Shown: positions 24,000 to 36,058, counted from the stretch's first letter. The stretch: DNA of 64,000 bases from Macrobrachium rosenbergii (GCF_040412425.1 NC_089743.1:91574903-91638902), one strand, 5' to 3'. The notes: generated by a model not told the origin, from the sequence alone. Numbers and translations are program-made.

Positions 24000-24494
24000 A
24001 TAGTTTCATGTGTTCTTACATTAGTCTGTCTACTAATGACTAGAAAATAACGAACAGGTCAAAAAGAAATTAAATATCATGAAATATTTATCATGAGCTA
24101 CATGCGCTGGAACCCGGGGCTGCCGTCTCCCCTACCTACCCTGGCCGCACCCGGGGCGGACAAACCGGTTTGTAAGGGTGGGTGGCTGTGTCATGTCTCT
24201 CCTACTGTCATCCAGGAGGGAAGACAAACGAGATCAAATCCTCTGGGATTATATTACTATAGATTTAAACGAGACCGCCAAGTCACTTTCCGATCTAGGC
24301 TCGGCTGAAGCACATGCTCTTGAACGAGGCAAAATTAAAGAAGCTGGACAGCTAAGTAGAAAGTGACTCATGGGAACGACAATGATACACCTTTCCCTAC
24401 GTGGAGGCATAAAAAGTGCTAATTAGCCATGAGTAGAACTAATAGAACTAACATATCTAAAAGGGAGGAGCATTTATGTAATAAAAATTAATAA

Positions 24495-24495
<1 letters not shown>
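24000..24495. other. GC-richer island with short overlapping frames, unassigned
   Basis: From 24093 to 24366 the sequence is richer in G and C than its surroundings and two frames of 62-71 codons overlap. No family, splice site or repeat relative was recognised. Confidence 0.3.

Positions 24496-24497
<2 letters not shown>

Positions 24498-24542
<45 letters not shown>
24498..24542. repeat. (GA)n microsatellite
   Basis: About 22 GA units. Confidence 0.95.
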
Positions 24543-24546
<4 letters not shown>

Positions 24547-24793
24547 TCTTATCTCACTCCGGATTATCTCTCTGAATTTGTTCGCATAATACCATGAACA
24601 CAATTTCATTTCCATTAGCCTAATATACGCATAGAAGGCCACCCACAATCTTTCGGATTATCGTCCAAGCAATCAGTCTATCATCAACATAGCCCACTGC
24701 AAAAGGTCCCTATTTGATACTTTCATAGCATTAAATTAAACTTCTTTGCAGTTATCTTGTTCTTAGAACAAGGAGATGTGTGTAATTTTATCT

Positions 24794-24825
24794 TTGGCGC
24801 CACGGATATCTTGGTGTGGCGCCAA
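24794..24825. repeat. Short inverted repeat with GGCGCC cores
   Basis: TTGGCGCCAC and GTGGCGCCAA are perfect 10-bp complements separated by 12 bp. Each arm contains the self-complementary TTGGCGCCA. Confidence 0.7.
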
Positions 24826-25254
24826 GTGTTTTCGGCTGAACCCTTTGCGTTCGTCATTTGTTTTTAGGTTGTTTAACTTTATTTGTATCTCTGTCCCTTC
24901 TCGATGAAGTGTGGCGTCGCTTTTGATTGTTTCCATCAAAGCATCGCGTGTTGTTTATTTGATTACTGGCGATTTGATGATAATTTCTATCTCCCATTTT
25001 CCTAACACGTGGTAGGCGTACGCATCGGCCTATTCGGGGCAGACTTGAGTTTGATACATGTTTCGTCCCTGTCAAATTTTAGGACGATTAGTTGCAAAGA
25101 TCTTCCCAGTGTTTATGACAATATTTAAGCATTACACGATATAAATATTCACGATCTGGATTTATTTTTCATGCTGTGCAATTTAAATCCAAAATTTGAC
25201 AGGTTATCGAAATATTCTTCCTGTTTATATTGACAACTACTTTCCCGTTTCTAT

Positions 25255-25560
25255 AGGGGGGTCGCCATTTTGGATGAGCCGCTTCCATCTACCTTCAGTG
25301 GTGCGTTTCTGCTTCGTCCAGTCCCTTCTTTCTCAAGTCGTCCTTCACACAGTCTCTTATCATCTCTTTCTCGGTCTTCCTCGTATTCTTCTACTCTGCA
25401 CCTCCATCTCCCCTTTCAATGGTCTTCCAATACGGTCTTCCTCCCTTTTCAAATAGGTGTCCATACCATCTCAGCCTCCTCTCCTGCACTTTCTTTGATG
25501 TTTCAACCACCTTGGTCGACCCTTTGTTATTCTCAATCCTCCCTGGTTACGCTGTCAATT
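25255..25560 (-). mobile_element. LINE ORF2 C-terminal fragment
   Basis: On the minus strand the translation contains VVETSKKVQERRLRWYGHLF, then a CVKDDLRKKGLDEAE segment after an in-frame stop. The RRLRWYGHL and CVKDDL order is typical of the C-terminal end of endonuclease/reverse-transcriptase proteins of non-LTR retrotransposons. The copy is short, carries stops and is clearly dead. The clade cannot be fixed from so little. Confidence 0.6.
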
Positions 25561-25987
25561 GCACCACGCATTAAAATCATCCCAACAAGTTTAAGGATTG
25601 AATGTTCCAAAATATTCATCAGAAGCCAAAACGCCCCAGTTGGGCAATCAGATTTGCCAGCGTTTACAGCCAAAATTGATTTGTTCTGCCAATAACTGCA
25701 TAATTTTCTCTTAATTTAGATGATTATATCAGCCGATTAGGGCAGTACGTTTCAGATTGATCAAGATCTCTATTAAATTCAAGTTGCCACCGCATTTCCC
25801 TCATCGAGAGGTGTGATAGGTGCAGGTAATATGAAAATATAATAAAAAAAGATAATAACAATAAGTATAAATTAGAATGCTGCTATTCAATAAATTGGTG
25901 TTTCTTTTTCCGATTTTACACTTGAGGCAATTAAGAAGTTCGTCATGGCGAGTTTGCCGGTTATTTTATAGAAAGTTTTAACCAAGA

Positions 25988-26190
25988 GGCAAGAATACAG
26001 TGCTGAAACGGAGATCGACAGTAAAAAGGTTTGAAAGGTGTAACTGGCGGAAAACCTCGAAGAAAGAGAATATGAACGGAAGGACAGTAAAAGGAATGAA
26101 AGAGGTCGCAGCTAGGGGCCGAAGGGACGCCGCAAAAGCATTAATTGATGCCTACAGTGCACCGCATGCAAAGACGGCATTACTGGGGCC
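25988..26190 (+). mobile_element. SINE-like family B copy with internal deletion
   Basis: The CTGAAACGGAGATCGACAGT block and AGGTTTGAAAGGTGTAAC pass directly into AAGAAAGAGAATATGAACGG, so the centre of the family is missing. It continues to CTACAGTGCACCGCATG. Confidence 0.75.
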
Positions 26191-26428
26191 CCATACGGGT
26201 GGAAAGAATTAATGGCGTTTATTTTATTACATTAGAAATAATTTTTATTTTATCTTTGTGCCCCAAACGCAATCACAGGCTATCACTAAACAGCTCAACA
26301 ATGGAGTGGCTGGCACCTTGACCTAGGTATAACATTTCGAAATCTATCATAAGTTAGGTTATGGAAGTGGAACTTTGATAATGAGAGTTACGTTGCCCTG
26401 ATAAGAACAATGGTCCCTGTGATTAGAA

Positions 26429-26516
26429 TACACAATTTAGGCCAAAGGCCAAGAGGTCATTCGGTGCTGAAAGGAAAACTAAGAGTTAAAAAGGTTAGAA
26501 AAGTTGTAACAGGACA
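26429..26516 (+). mobile_element. SINE-like family B, 5' fragment
   Basis: AATTTAGGCCAAAGGCCAAG and AGAGGTCATTCGGTGCTGAA are followed by a GTTGTAACAGGA stretch. Confidence 0.7.
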
Positions 26517-26519
26517 CTT

Positions 26520-27360
26520 ATCTTCATTTTCCCTTGACCTTGAAAACCAAGATGATGATTCGAGAAAGCACGGTCTCACAGCCACTCCTTTGTGGCTCTC
26601 ATCTAATCAGTCATTACACTGTCACCAGATTTTATCTCCAGTGACGTTAATTATGACGTCCGTCTGCTGATGCAATGCTTTTCATCCTCAGGTAGACTCT
26701 CGGACCGGGTGATTTTAGTCACGGACACGTACACGTACACCTGCCTGGGACTGCGTCGTATATCCCAAGGACCTTGGTGTTGCCTAAGGACCTTGCTTGG
26801 TGGAGCCTCTCGTATCTGAGGGCGTTCGCTGCGTGTGGTTTTAAGAGATTCCATGGACGTGCCTCAGATAAATGAAAGGTCACGCTCGGAAGCTAATTAA
26901 TAAATGACGTTTGCACTGGCGATATAATCGTGGAAAACAGATTTATAAAGAGAAAACTGGGCCACTAAATTAATTCTGTAATGACGTGCGCTAAGACGGA
27001 CTTGTAAGAGAGAACAGTCGATCATTAGACAGTGACCCGCAATGACAAGATTGCAGGAATAAATGACTGAATGACAACGAATGAATAAATAAGAAGACAC
27101 GGGACTGACGGTGAGAAATAAACACAAGAAATATAAATTATTCAAGAGAAAGAAGGGATAAATGAAGTGATAACGACAATATACTATTCAGGACAATTAG
27201 TTGAAGGAAGGAAGTGGAACCTTAACCTGTCACTGAACGGTGGAGCAGAATGTGACCTGAATATACTGAAGGAATGATGGAGGTCTCATAAGAGACGCTG
27301 TATAACAGCTGAAGTAACTGATTTATATTGTCAGGATGAATACTGAATGAAGAAATTCCT
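26520..27360. other. No supported gene
   Basis: Unique DNA. No exon or RNA gene seen. Confidence 0.35.
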
Positions 27361-27362
27361 CT

Positions 27363-27435
27363 CCCCGCGTGGGATTCGAATCCCCACTGGCTACCAGACT
27401 GGACTTCATTTTTAACCAGCTCAATACACCATCAA
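27363..27435 (-). mobile_element. tRNA-like SINE head, minus strand
   Basis: The minus strand shows GAGCTGGTTAAAAATGAAGT and a B-box-like GGGGATTCGAATCCC at tRNA-like spacing. It resembles the unit at 23360-23433. Confidence 0.5.
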
Positions 27436-27506
27436 AAACGATGTCTAGTAAATACAAGGATACTTATCCATTGGCTAAATCTCTATATACTGCATTTGCT
27501 TAAGGA

Positions 27507-27695
27507 GAATTGGAATATAAAATTTAGGCCAAAGGCCAAGAGCTGGGACCTAAGAGGTCATCCAGCGCTGAAAAGTATGTTGAAACTATTGTTAGGAGAT
27601 GGTGGAAGTAAGATGGAAGAAAGAGAATATGAACGGAGGTACAGTAAAAGGAATGAAACGTTGCAGCTATGGGCGAAAGGACGCTGCAAATAACC

Positions 27696-27697
<2 letters not shown>
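27507..27697 (+). mobile_element. SINE-like family B copy
   Basis: Runs from TTTAGGCCAAAGGCCAAGAG through TATGAACGGAGGTACAGTAA to GGACGCTGCAAATAACC. It is cut off by the (GA)n tract. Confidence 0.8.

Positions 27698-27698
<1 letters not shown>

Positions 27699-27764
<66 letters not shown>
27699..27764. repeat. (GA)n microsatellite
   Basis: About 32 GA units, lying exactly between a family B copy and a family A SINE. Confidence 0.95.
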
Positions 27765-27766
<2 letters not shown>

Positions 27767-28046
27767 TAAGTATATCTTAGTTTAACCAGACCACTGAGCT
27801 GATCAACAGCTCTCCTATGGCTGGGCCGAAGAATTAGACTTATTTTACGTGGCTAAGAACCAACTGGTTACCTAGCAACGGGACCTACAGCTTATTGTGG
27901 AATCCGAACCACATTATGACGAGAAATGAATTTCTATCACCAGAAATAAATTCCCCTAATTCTTCTTTGGCCGGTCGGAGGGTCGAACGCGGGGCCAACA
28001 GCGTGATACCCGAGAGCTCTACCCACCACACCAATGAAGAACTTAG
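27767..28046 (-). mobile_element. SINE family A, full-length, minus strand
   Basis: Read on the minus strand it begins with a tRNA-like head (GTGGTGGGTAGAGCTCTCGG as A-box region, GCGTTCGACCCTCC as B box). A conserved body follows, containing GGTTCGGATTCCACAATAAG, GGTTCTTAGCCACGT and CTCAGTGGTCTGGTTAAACT. It ends in ATACTTAC next to the GA tract. It is about 280 bp long and colinear with the copies at 34725 and 45020. Confidence 0.85.
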
Positions 28047-28049
28047 CCC

Positions 28050-28780
28050 CGACTGAAGAAAGGCCTTGAGTGAGATATACTCCGTTTGCCGATTTCAAGT
28101 CGTACCCGTTTGAGCGGGCAGCGGGCACCAGGCATAAATCAGATACCAGGACAACATCCAGAATAGCGCCGTTTTACATCCAACAGTAAATTTGATAATC
28201 CCTCCAAGAAAAACAAGTCAGTGGAATACCATCGCTGGTTACGGAGATCGGAGACAGGAAATGTCTCGCTGAATGCGATCCTGTTTCTTGAACATTCGAA
28301 TCAAAACTGACAGTCTTCAAGAAGGAGCAATGGCCCAGATATAAACGTCCAATGTTGTAGTTCGAGTGAAAGTTAAAATCTGCGGATTGTGAAATCTTCG
28401 GATGTCGGAAGATGTTACGGCGACGAATGACGGTGAAACCAAAAAGATAAAATGATAAGAAAATGATGTTAAGATGATTCACTGATAAAGCTGGCCTTTA
28501 TTGGAGCCAATATGAGAATAAGGATGAATTACCATACTCCTGGGAGGAGGAGGAGGAGGAGAACTTGACTAAACTGACTCTATGAAGTGTGGACTCTATA
28601 AATGAATATTCTTAAGAAAAAAACTCTATGACGTGGATAAAGATAAGTTATTCACTTCACGTTTTACTGACTCATGAAGTGAATACTGAGAGTAAAGGTC
28701 CCATGAAGTGAATATTACCGAAATATTCACTCCCCAGATTATGGTCTAAAGTCTCTATGATTAATGATTCTTTACTAAAA
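28050..28780. other. No supported gene
   Basis: Unique DNA with a short (GGA)n run near 28545. Confidence 0.35.
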
Positions 28781-29262
28781 GTGTGGACTTGAGTTGACTT
28801 TGAATAAATTCTGATTGTAATACTATTGAAAATGTAAAATATTGTATATTTTCTCTAGTAAAAGATAAGAAAAAAGTGTGGACTTGAGTTGACTTTCAAT
28901 AAATTCTGATTGTAATAATATTAAAAATGTAAAGTATTGTATATTTTCTCTAATAAAAGATAAAAAAATGTGGATTTGTGTTGACTTTGCATAAATTCTG
29001 ATCGTAACACCATTAAAAATGTAAAATATTGTATATTTTCTCTAATAAAAGATAAAAAAAAAGTGTGGACTTGAGTTGACTTTGAATAAATTCTGATCGT
29101 AACACCATTAAAAATGTAAAATATTGTATATTTTCTCTAATAAAAGATAAAAAAAAAAGTGTGGACTTGAGTTGACTTTGAATAAATTCTGATCGTAACA
29201 CCATTAAAAATGTAAAATATTGTATATTTTCTCTAATAAAATATAAAAAAAAAAAGTGTGGG
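28781..29262. repeat. Tandem repeat, five units of about 95 bp
   Basis: Units begin near 28781, 28876, 28969, 29063 and 29159 with GTGTGGACTTGAGTTGACTT (the third is altered). They end with ATTTTCTCTAATAAAAGATA and a poly-A run of growing length. The minus strand gives a repeated FIRENIQYFTF frame, which is repeat translation. An inverted single relative lies at 32937-33010. Confidence 0.95.
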
Positions 29263-29269
29263 CAGGATA

Positions 29270-30560
29270 ACACAGGCGCCCTTAGTCTATGCCTCCGCCC
29301 CCGATCTTCTGGGAAAGTTTCCGAAGGGATGGAACCTGACATAGGCCTAAGACCGTGGTTTATCTGCAGTTGTGCCATCGCTGATAAGCAAACGACGACA
29401 AAACCCAACCTTCAGCGTAGTCTCTCACGACTGAAGACAGGCGCCTTGGGAAATGAAAGCTCCTCGATCATTTTGACCACCTACGCATCGTAACATTAAA
29501 TCGTCCATACCTGTCACCTACAGCAATGAAAGGAGGACTGTACAAGTCATTAAAGTTTTTACAGAGAGCCTTCGTCCTCAAGAACCATTGCTATCTGTCT
29601 TTTGTTTTTCGTCTGTTCCTTCTGGTCTTGGCTGGTTTAGACGTCATGTTCACCTTGTTCCAGCCTCGATTTTCACACAGAAACTATAACTCTTCAGGCG
29701 ATAACTATTTTAAGTCTATAGCAGTGCTGAACAACTTTCATAACCTATGAATTTACTGTTTGGCACGTTGGCTCTTCTAACGAACCACAAGAGAGAAATT
29801 GTAGAACTGGAAGGTTCTTAAGAACCACTGCCACGATTTGGAATCCTCTCAAATTCTATTTGGAGGTAACTTTGAAAATGAAATATTAGTGGAAAGGTAA
29901 GACCTAGTTTGAATCTAAACGCGTCCTGCTTTGCTTTGAAGTGTTAACGTTATTACTGGTTTTATATATTTTGCTCTTATATTCCTTGTCACGCAAAGGT
30001 TTTGTACGCATCTCCATAATTTCTACTACTATTTTTGACTCGCAAATGAACAATAAAGCTATAAGTTAGATACTGTTTTGATTTTCCCTTGTTTTAGCTG
30101 CACCCTGAACGTGAGATTATCTCCCGCCACCCAAGCTGATGCAACGTACTGTCATATAATTATCATCTTGCGTCGCTTCGTCTACTTCTGCCCCTGAAGC
30201 AAATGAAAAATGATGCAATAAGTTACGAGTTCTAGTCGGGAAGGCCATCAACCGCGGCCTTCTCTTGATAATAGTGGCGAAACTAGTGATAACGGTGGTT
30301 AGAGCGATGTGATATACGAAGCAGATTCATGAATTGACCCTCGCTGTAAGGTTACTGGGACATGTTGAGAAATTTAATATTAATCGGTTCCAGATATTTC
30401 GACGAAACTTATGGAGTAGAAGCGGTTTCCAGGGTTCTCTAACTCTAAAGATACGAATCCTAATTGACTAGCTGGAGATTGTAAACAAAAACAAACATGA
30501 CCCTTTGCTTTTTATCTAAAAAAAAAGAAAATTGTGGCTAAAATTAACATGATGCATCTG
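29270..30560. other. No supported gene
   Basis: Several short frames, including one of 74 codons at 29526-29750 with a hydrophobic stretch. None has splice sites or motifs. Confidence 0.35.
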
Positions 30561-30561
30561 T

Positions 30562-30638
30562 GTGGAGTGTGCATTGATGCCTTGAATTTCAATTCAATGG
30601 CCCCTGTGGGCTTGTTCTATATGAATAGGGTTCAACTT

Positions 30639-30715
<77 letters not shown>
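30562..30715 (+). mobile_element. LINE 3'-end fragment, family C, with (TAA)n tail
   Basis: GCCTTGAATTTCAATTCAAT and GGCCCCTGTGGGCTTGTTC lead into CTGAATAATAAT. A (TAA)n tract of about 24 units follows at 30643-30715 as the tail. Confidence 0.75.
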
Positions 30716-30716
<1 letters not shown>

Positions 30717-30744
30717 CTTTAAAATACTATTACTGTAAAAATGT

Positions 30745-31040
30745 CATGAACAGGTAACTAATAAACTGACTTATCTCAGATTGCTTTTGAGGTGGTTTGG
30801 TCATGTGGAGAAAATGGAGTGCGACAGCTTGGTGAAAAGCGCTTATATAATTCAGGAGTGTTACGAGGAATGAGGAAAAGAAGAAACAGCAGTTCTGGAT
30901 AGATGGAGTGGAGTGGAAGTGTGTGTGTGTGTGTGTGTGTGGTGGGGTTCGATGTGATGCTGATGAGTCTTCTGTATAGGCATAAGAAGCAGTTAATGTT
31001 GTGGAAGTTTGCCGCACAAAGGGATCATCGTTAATGTAGC
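30745..31040 (+). mobile_element. Probable LINE ORF2 C-terminal remnant
   Basis: A frame reads LLLRWFGHVEKMECDSLVKS, which follows the RWFGHV.RM pattern near the C-terminus of non-LTR retrotransposon polyproteins. It then hits stops and a (GT)n run at about 30919-30940. Frames are broken. Confidence 0.45.
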
Positions 31041-31156
31041 TGATTTGAAAGAATGCAGTTTGAGATATCGTTTTTTCCTAAGATTTTTTTTGTTTATTTG
31101 TTAAGCATCTGACCTTGCAAGCCAGAAACATCTCTTCTTATTGTTCACGGCAAACG

Positions 31157-31157
<1 letters not shown>

Positions 31158-31190
<33 letters not shown>

Positions 31191-31520
31191 CATTCAGAAG
31201 ATTAACCCTATTCATATGGAACAAGCCCACCACAGGGGTCACTGACTTGAAATTCAAGCTCCCAAAGAATATGGCGTTCACCACAAAGTAGCACCAGAAG
31301 GTAATAGGAAATATAGAAAGACGAGATCACTTATTAAAAAAGAAAAATAAATTAACAAATGAATAAGCCGTTAAAAACGTGAGTGAATTATTAAACTACA
31401 AGGAGGATTGCATCAGGCAGTAATGCATTGCACCTTCGCTTGAACTTCTGAAGTTCCAATTGCGAATCTAGTTGCTCTCGGCAGGAAAGGGGGAATCAGG
31501 GGTTAATTGTGAATGTGGAC
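31158..31520 (-). mobile_element. LINE 3'-end fragment, family C, minus strand
   Basis: An (ATT)n tract at 31159-31191 is followed by the inverse of the family body: AGATTAACCCTATTCATATG, TGACTTGAAATTCAAGCTCC, GAGATCACTTATTAAAAAAG, and a TGAACTTCTGAAGTTCCAATT end that encodes the Leu-Gln-Lys-Phe tail. Confidence 0.75.
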
Positions 31521-31779
31521 GTACAACTTATAAAACTCTGACAAACAACAACAAACAACAACAAGCAAAATGAAATCACAACAAATAAACAAAGATATCA
31601 GACTCGCGAGAGCCGGCTCAAAACATTTCTTTCGTTATTTCCAGCGCGTACAAAATTTGAACTCGTTCATTTAACGATTAAACACTTCCACAGATAAACT
31701 TCTCAAGGAAACTCTCAAGAAACCTTTATCTTATCTCATACGTGACTACAAGGAACTTTGTGTTTTAAAGGAAGTATGC

Positions 31780-31785
<6 letters not shown>

Positions 31786-31846
<61 letters not shown>
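31786..31846. repeat. (TA)n microsatellite
   Basis: About 30 TA units. Confidence 0.95.
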
Positions 31847-31849
<3 letters not shown>

Positions 31850-31851
<2 letters not shown>

Positions 31852-32935
31852 TGTAACTGTCACTTTCATAGAAATGGACAACTGAATAATCCTCTTCAGT
31901 TCATTTCTGTGGGTTATATTTTTACTGAGGAACGATTTAAAATTCCAAGGCCATTAAACTTTATCAGATCAGTGTGATGCAATATTTCTTTTCAGCGAGG
32001 TCAGCCAAGTGAAAGGGATTTGAACCTTTTAATTTGATTCGTAATCCCTTGTAGAAATAACAAGGAACTCTAGGACTTGTAAATTTCCAACCTTGTGATT
32101 TAATTTAAGCCATATTTAATCGTTCGAACGTATTATGTTTAATTCTAAGAAGCAAAACCGATAGAGTATAATCCGTCTGAGAGTACGCCATCAACAAGGA
32201 ATTAAATATTGAAATAAAAACTTTCGATTTATGGATTCCCACCCGATATACCAAGACTGGATTATCTGACTTTTGGAAAAATAAAATTGACTCGAGTTCC
32301 CAAGACAAAGATGAAAAAAATTAAAAAAGGCAGGGGGGGGGCGGGGGCGCCAATTTGGTTCATTTAACCGCTGGGAAGAAAAATGGGTTTCTGGGAGAAA
32401 GTGTTGGTAGTTGGCTGGTTGTTTAGACCTAACCTCCTTGGTTTAGATGAAGCTGAGAACAGAGACAATCAATGTCGTTGACCTCAGAAGACTGAGCCAC
32501 ACCGCTCTGAAATCGGTTGAATGAGGAATTTATTCAATGGCGTCTCAGATCAATATATCTCGGGGCATATCTGTGGCCAGAATTTGAATAAAGTTTATGC
32601 TGAGCCTTGGGACTGCGACATTCTGGGACTTGAATTTATGCTGAGAAAAGATAGGCCTAAGGCCTCGACATTGTGATTCAAAAACATCGAAGACCGCAGC
32701 ATTCAATAACGAGATTCCGGTACAAAATTATTTTGGATTATAATAATAAAAGGTCGATGAAATAATTTTCGAATGGTTCCTCATAAAACTACGTTTTTGC
32801 TGTGAATTAAATCCATGTCTGGGACAACATCTAGTTTACCAGTCATTATCTTTTAACTGAAATGTCCATTACTGAGATACGTTTGCACCTATGCGCACAA
32901 GGTTCTTGAGAAAACAGGTTTTAATCGGCTGATTT
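31850..32935. other. No supported gene
   Basis: AT-rich unique DNA with a short G-run near 32330. No exons or RNA genes seen. Confidence 0.35.
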
Positions 32936-32936
32936 G

Positions 32937-33010
32937 TTTTTTTTATTAGAGAAAATATACAGTATTTTACATTTTTAATAGCATTACAATCAGAACTTAA
33001 AGTTAACTTA
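32937..33010 (-). repeat. Inverted single copy of the 95-bp tandem unit
   Basis: The minus strand carries GATTGTAATGCTATTAAAAA and GTATATTTTCTCTAATAAA, the second half of the unit arrayed at 28781-29262. Confidence 0.75.
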
Positions 33011-33299
33011 GCTAAAAAATGTTGCAACACGTAAAGTACCGAACCAGGAAACAGCCCAAGGAATACAAAAGAATGCTCTCACTAACGATGACAGTATATA
33101 ATTAGAGGGATGAGGACACGCATACTACACACTTCATCCGAATGAGCTACAAAGTGTAGGCGAAACCTTACGAGAAATCTCATAAATGTAAAAAGGAAGA
33201 CCACTAGACCGAATGAGTCTAGCACCATAGCCAACACCGCGCACGGGAGACCGACTCTGGTTGGTTGGCGTACGTGACAAAACCAACATACACCGAAAG

Positions 33300-33301
<2 letters not shown>

Positions 33302-33360
<59 letters not shown>
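33302..33360. repeat. (GA)n microsatellite
   Basis: About 29 GA units. Confidence 0.95.
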
Positions 33361-33361
<1 letters not shown>

Positions 33362-33655
33362 GGCGCCGAGTCAGAATAGGGAACAAAAAAACAAATAAAT
33401 AAACTCTCCTTCGTTCCTCTCTTTCCTAGCAGCAGATGCTCTGAGAGTCAAGGACGAAACAGAACTGGTATGAGAGTGACTCGTGACTGAGTCGTTTTTG
33501 AAATACAGAAGTTTTCTTTTCTCGTTGTATGTTTTCGTTTATAATTATCTTGTTTACAGATCGATAAAATGTTTTCGTTTATAATTATTTTTTTTTTACG
33601 CGGAATCAGATCGACAAAAAGAAGCTATTCTTTCCGTTACGCCAGCTCCCAGGCG

Positions 33656-33713
<58 letters not shown>
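33656..33713. repeat. (GA)n microsatellite
   Basis: About 28 GA units. Confidence 0.95.
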
Positions 33714-33714
<1 letters not shown>

Positions 33715-33716
<2 letters not shown>

Positions 33717-34515
33717 CTGTTATTACAAGAATTTGGCGCCAAAACGAACATGGTCACCAACCGAGATAATTAGAGTTGTGGCTACGTGCGTGAAATTTAT
33801 AGACTCAATAATTAATGGTCAGTTATGTTGTACAAATGGTTCCCTCCGTACGAAAATTGCTTTTATATACTGTTTCTTACCATCGCCGTTGGTAACTGTT
33901 TATAATCGTCTTACTTCGGTTTTAAGTTTTAATGTGACGCATCTACTAAATGCACACACATGAATCATACACGTATTGGGTAAATAAGAATGGTCTTCCA
34001 ACCTCATCAGAGTTTCTGATAGATTTTCTGTTTATTATTCTGTTATGACCTTTTCAGTTTCTGCTGACCTTATCCAGTAGGCCTACTAACCTGTATCTCA
34101 CACATACATACATACATATACATATACATACATACATACATACATATATATATTCAATGGCGAGCAAGAAGTAGCATCACTGTTCAAAAGGCGGTATCAC
34201 ATTCGTTTACGAAATTGCATTTTGTTAACATGTTTGGCCACTGGTATTTCCAAGAGAACGGTTTGGCAAGATTTTAGAAAAAAACTTTTAGCAAAATATA
34301 TTTTCCCGCGATGCCCAGCGTCTTGTAAACAAACCCACGACAGAAAAGCCTAGCTAAATAAAAGCCGTTTCACATCGGACGCGATGCTAAGCGCGCTATA
34401 CTATGCTACGGAGCTATGCTTGCTATACTCGCTGTAAGCACCTCACATTTAGCTCAGTCTTAATAATAGATCGTTCTTGGGCGGTTATTACAAAGGTATT
34501 TCTTATGAGAAACTT
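33715..34515. other. No supported gene
   Basis: Unique DNA with a short (CATA)n run near 34100-34148. Confidence 0.35.
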
Positions 34516-34521
34516 GACTGT

Positions 34522-34666
34522 TTAGGCTGGGCCCCTAAAGCATCACTAAAAACTGGAGTGCGTTCGTTTTAGATTAAGCCAGTCTTGAGCAAGAGCCCGT
34601 GCCAATACATGGCTGGCTTAATCTAAAACGAACTCCAGTTATTGGTGACACTCTGTAAGCCCAAGC
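34522..34666. mobile_element. MITE-like inverted repeat
   Basis: The left arm contains AACTGGAGTGCGTTCGTTTT then AGATTAAGCCAG (34551-34582). The right arm contains CTGGCTTAATCTAAAACGAA then CTCCAGTT (34613-34640). They match except for a 4-nt insertion, with weaker outer pairing out to GGCTGGGCCCC and GTAAGCCCAAGC. No protein is encoded. Confidence 0.7.
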
Positions 34667-34724
34667 AAAACAAATCTTTTTCATGTAATATACCCTTGTA
34701 ATATAATAATAATAATAATAATAA

Positions 34725-34936
34725 TGGCCAATGAAAAATTAGAGGAATTTATTTCTAGTGATAGAAATTCATTTCTCGGTATAATGTGGTTCGGATTCCA
34801 CAATAAGCTGTAGGTCCCGTTGCTAGGTAACCAACTGGTTCTTAGCCACGTAAAATAAATCTAATCCAGCCCTAGGAGAGCTGTTAATCAGCTAAGTGGT
34901 CTGGTTAAACTAAGGCATACTTTAACTTTTTTTTTT
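34725..34936 (+). mobile_element. SINE family A, 5'-truncated copy
   Basis: Body blocks GATAGAAATTCATTTCTCGG, GGTTCGGATTCCACAATAAG and GGTTCTTAGCCACGT end in CATACTTTAACTTTTTTTT. The tRNA-like head is missing. It follows a short (TAA)n run. Confidence 0.85.
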
Positions 34937-34939
34937 CGC

Positions 34940-36015
34940 CCAAAATTGACTTTTCTGTCAAGAAAGAGCTAAATGTGAGGTGCTCGCACCATAGACAGAA
35001 TTGGGTGGCAGGCAGAACTAAAATGGTTAAATGGGCATTATTAGTTTTCTTTGTGGCTGCCAAGATAAATTGCAGAATGACGGCAGAGGAAAGAATTCCT
35101 TGGAATTTCATGGTGGGGGTGGAGGGGGCGGTTAGTAGGCCAATAGTTATCCCAATGTAAAGACAAAGGGGTGACCACTTGTTGCCAAAATAGTCTTACC
35201 TATGACAGCACTGTTACCATATTTAGTGATGTGAAATTAGGTCAGAAATTCTCTAATTTACTCTGTGGATTTCCTTGGCCAAGTGTCCATAATAATAATA
35301 ATCAGTCCTTCAATGATCTGAAATTAAAGTGAAATATCCTTATGCTATTGATTAACTCGGGTATAAATGATAAAAAATATTGCACCGGACACCTGTGCAG
35401 TGCGCAGACGTTCGGTGCAAACACCGAAATATGATCGAATTTGACCAAGCAGAATGAACTATTGTAAAACAACCATACGCCACCTGTATTGGTCTCACGG
35501 GTCTTGACAATGAAAAATCAGATTGATAATTGGAAAAAAGTTTTTCGAAAATCCATGCCTAGGGACAAAACTAGTTCCGAAGCAAAGCGGCCCAACATAG
35601 CCCAGAGCGTGAGTGCACCCATGGAGCGGCAGAGTGGAGCCACTCACACCCACAGTAGTTTGGCTCAAGAAAAACCCATTTTATGAAAATCATGGATGCA
35701 ACGGAATGCAGCTGATGCATTACAGTCCACAATCCACTGTAAATGCGTGTTTTGTAATATAATACTAAGGAAATGGAAGAAGTTGAAGGAGGTACTGAGG
35801 CGGTTTACAGAAGATTTGCTTAGCAAACATATATGAGTCTTCTAGTTAAGTCTTTCTTGCGGGAGAAATTATATACACTGGTCTAGGCCTAGCCAAGCCA
35901 AGCAGGCTGTCAGCAGAGATGACATTTTGAAAGGTAATACTGCGTTGCGTAGCTGGTCAAGAAATTAGAAAGGCTGGATTATGGCTGTAAAAAGTGGATT
36001 TAAATATTCTTATAA
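34940..36015. other. No supported gene
   Basis: Only short frames. No motif recognised. Confidence 0.35.
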
Positions 36016-36016
36016 G

Positions 36017-36020
36017 CGTG

Positions 36021-36055
<35 letters not shown>
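36017..36055. repeat. (TG)n microsatellite
   Basis: About 19 TG units with one TGCG interruption. Confidence 0.9.

Positions 36056-36058
<3 letters not shown>

Noticed and set aside
24093..24366. Small gene in the GC-richer patch
   Set aside because: Two frames of similar length compete, and neither shows a known motif or splice sites.
25196..25695. Plus-strand ORFs of 86 and 141 codons
   Set aside because: The meaningful translation is on the minus strand, where LINE C-terminal motifs appear.
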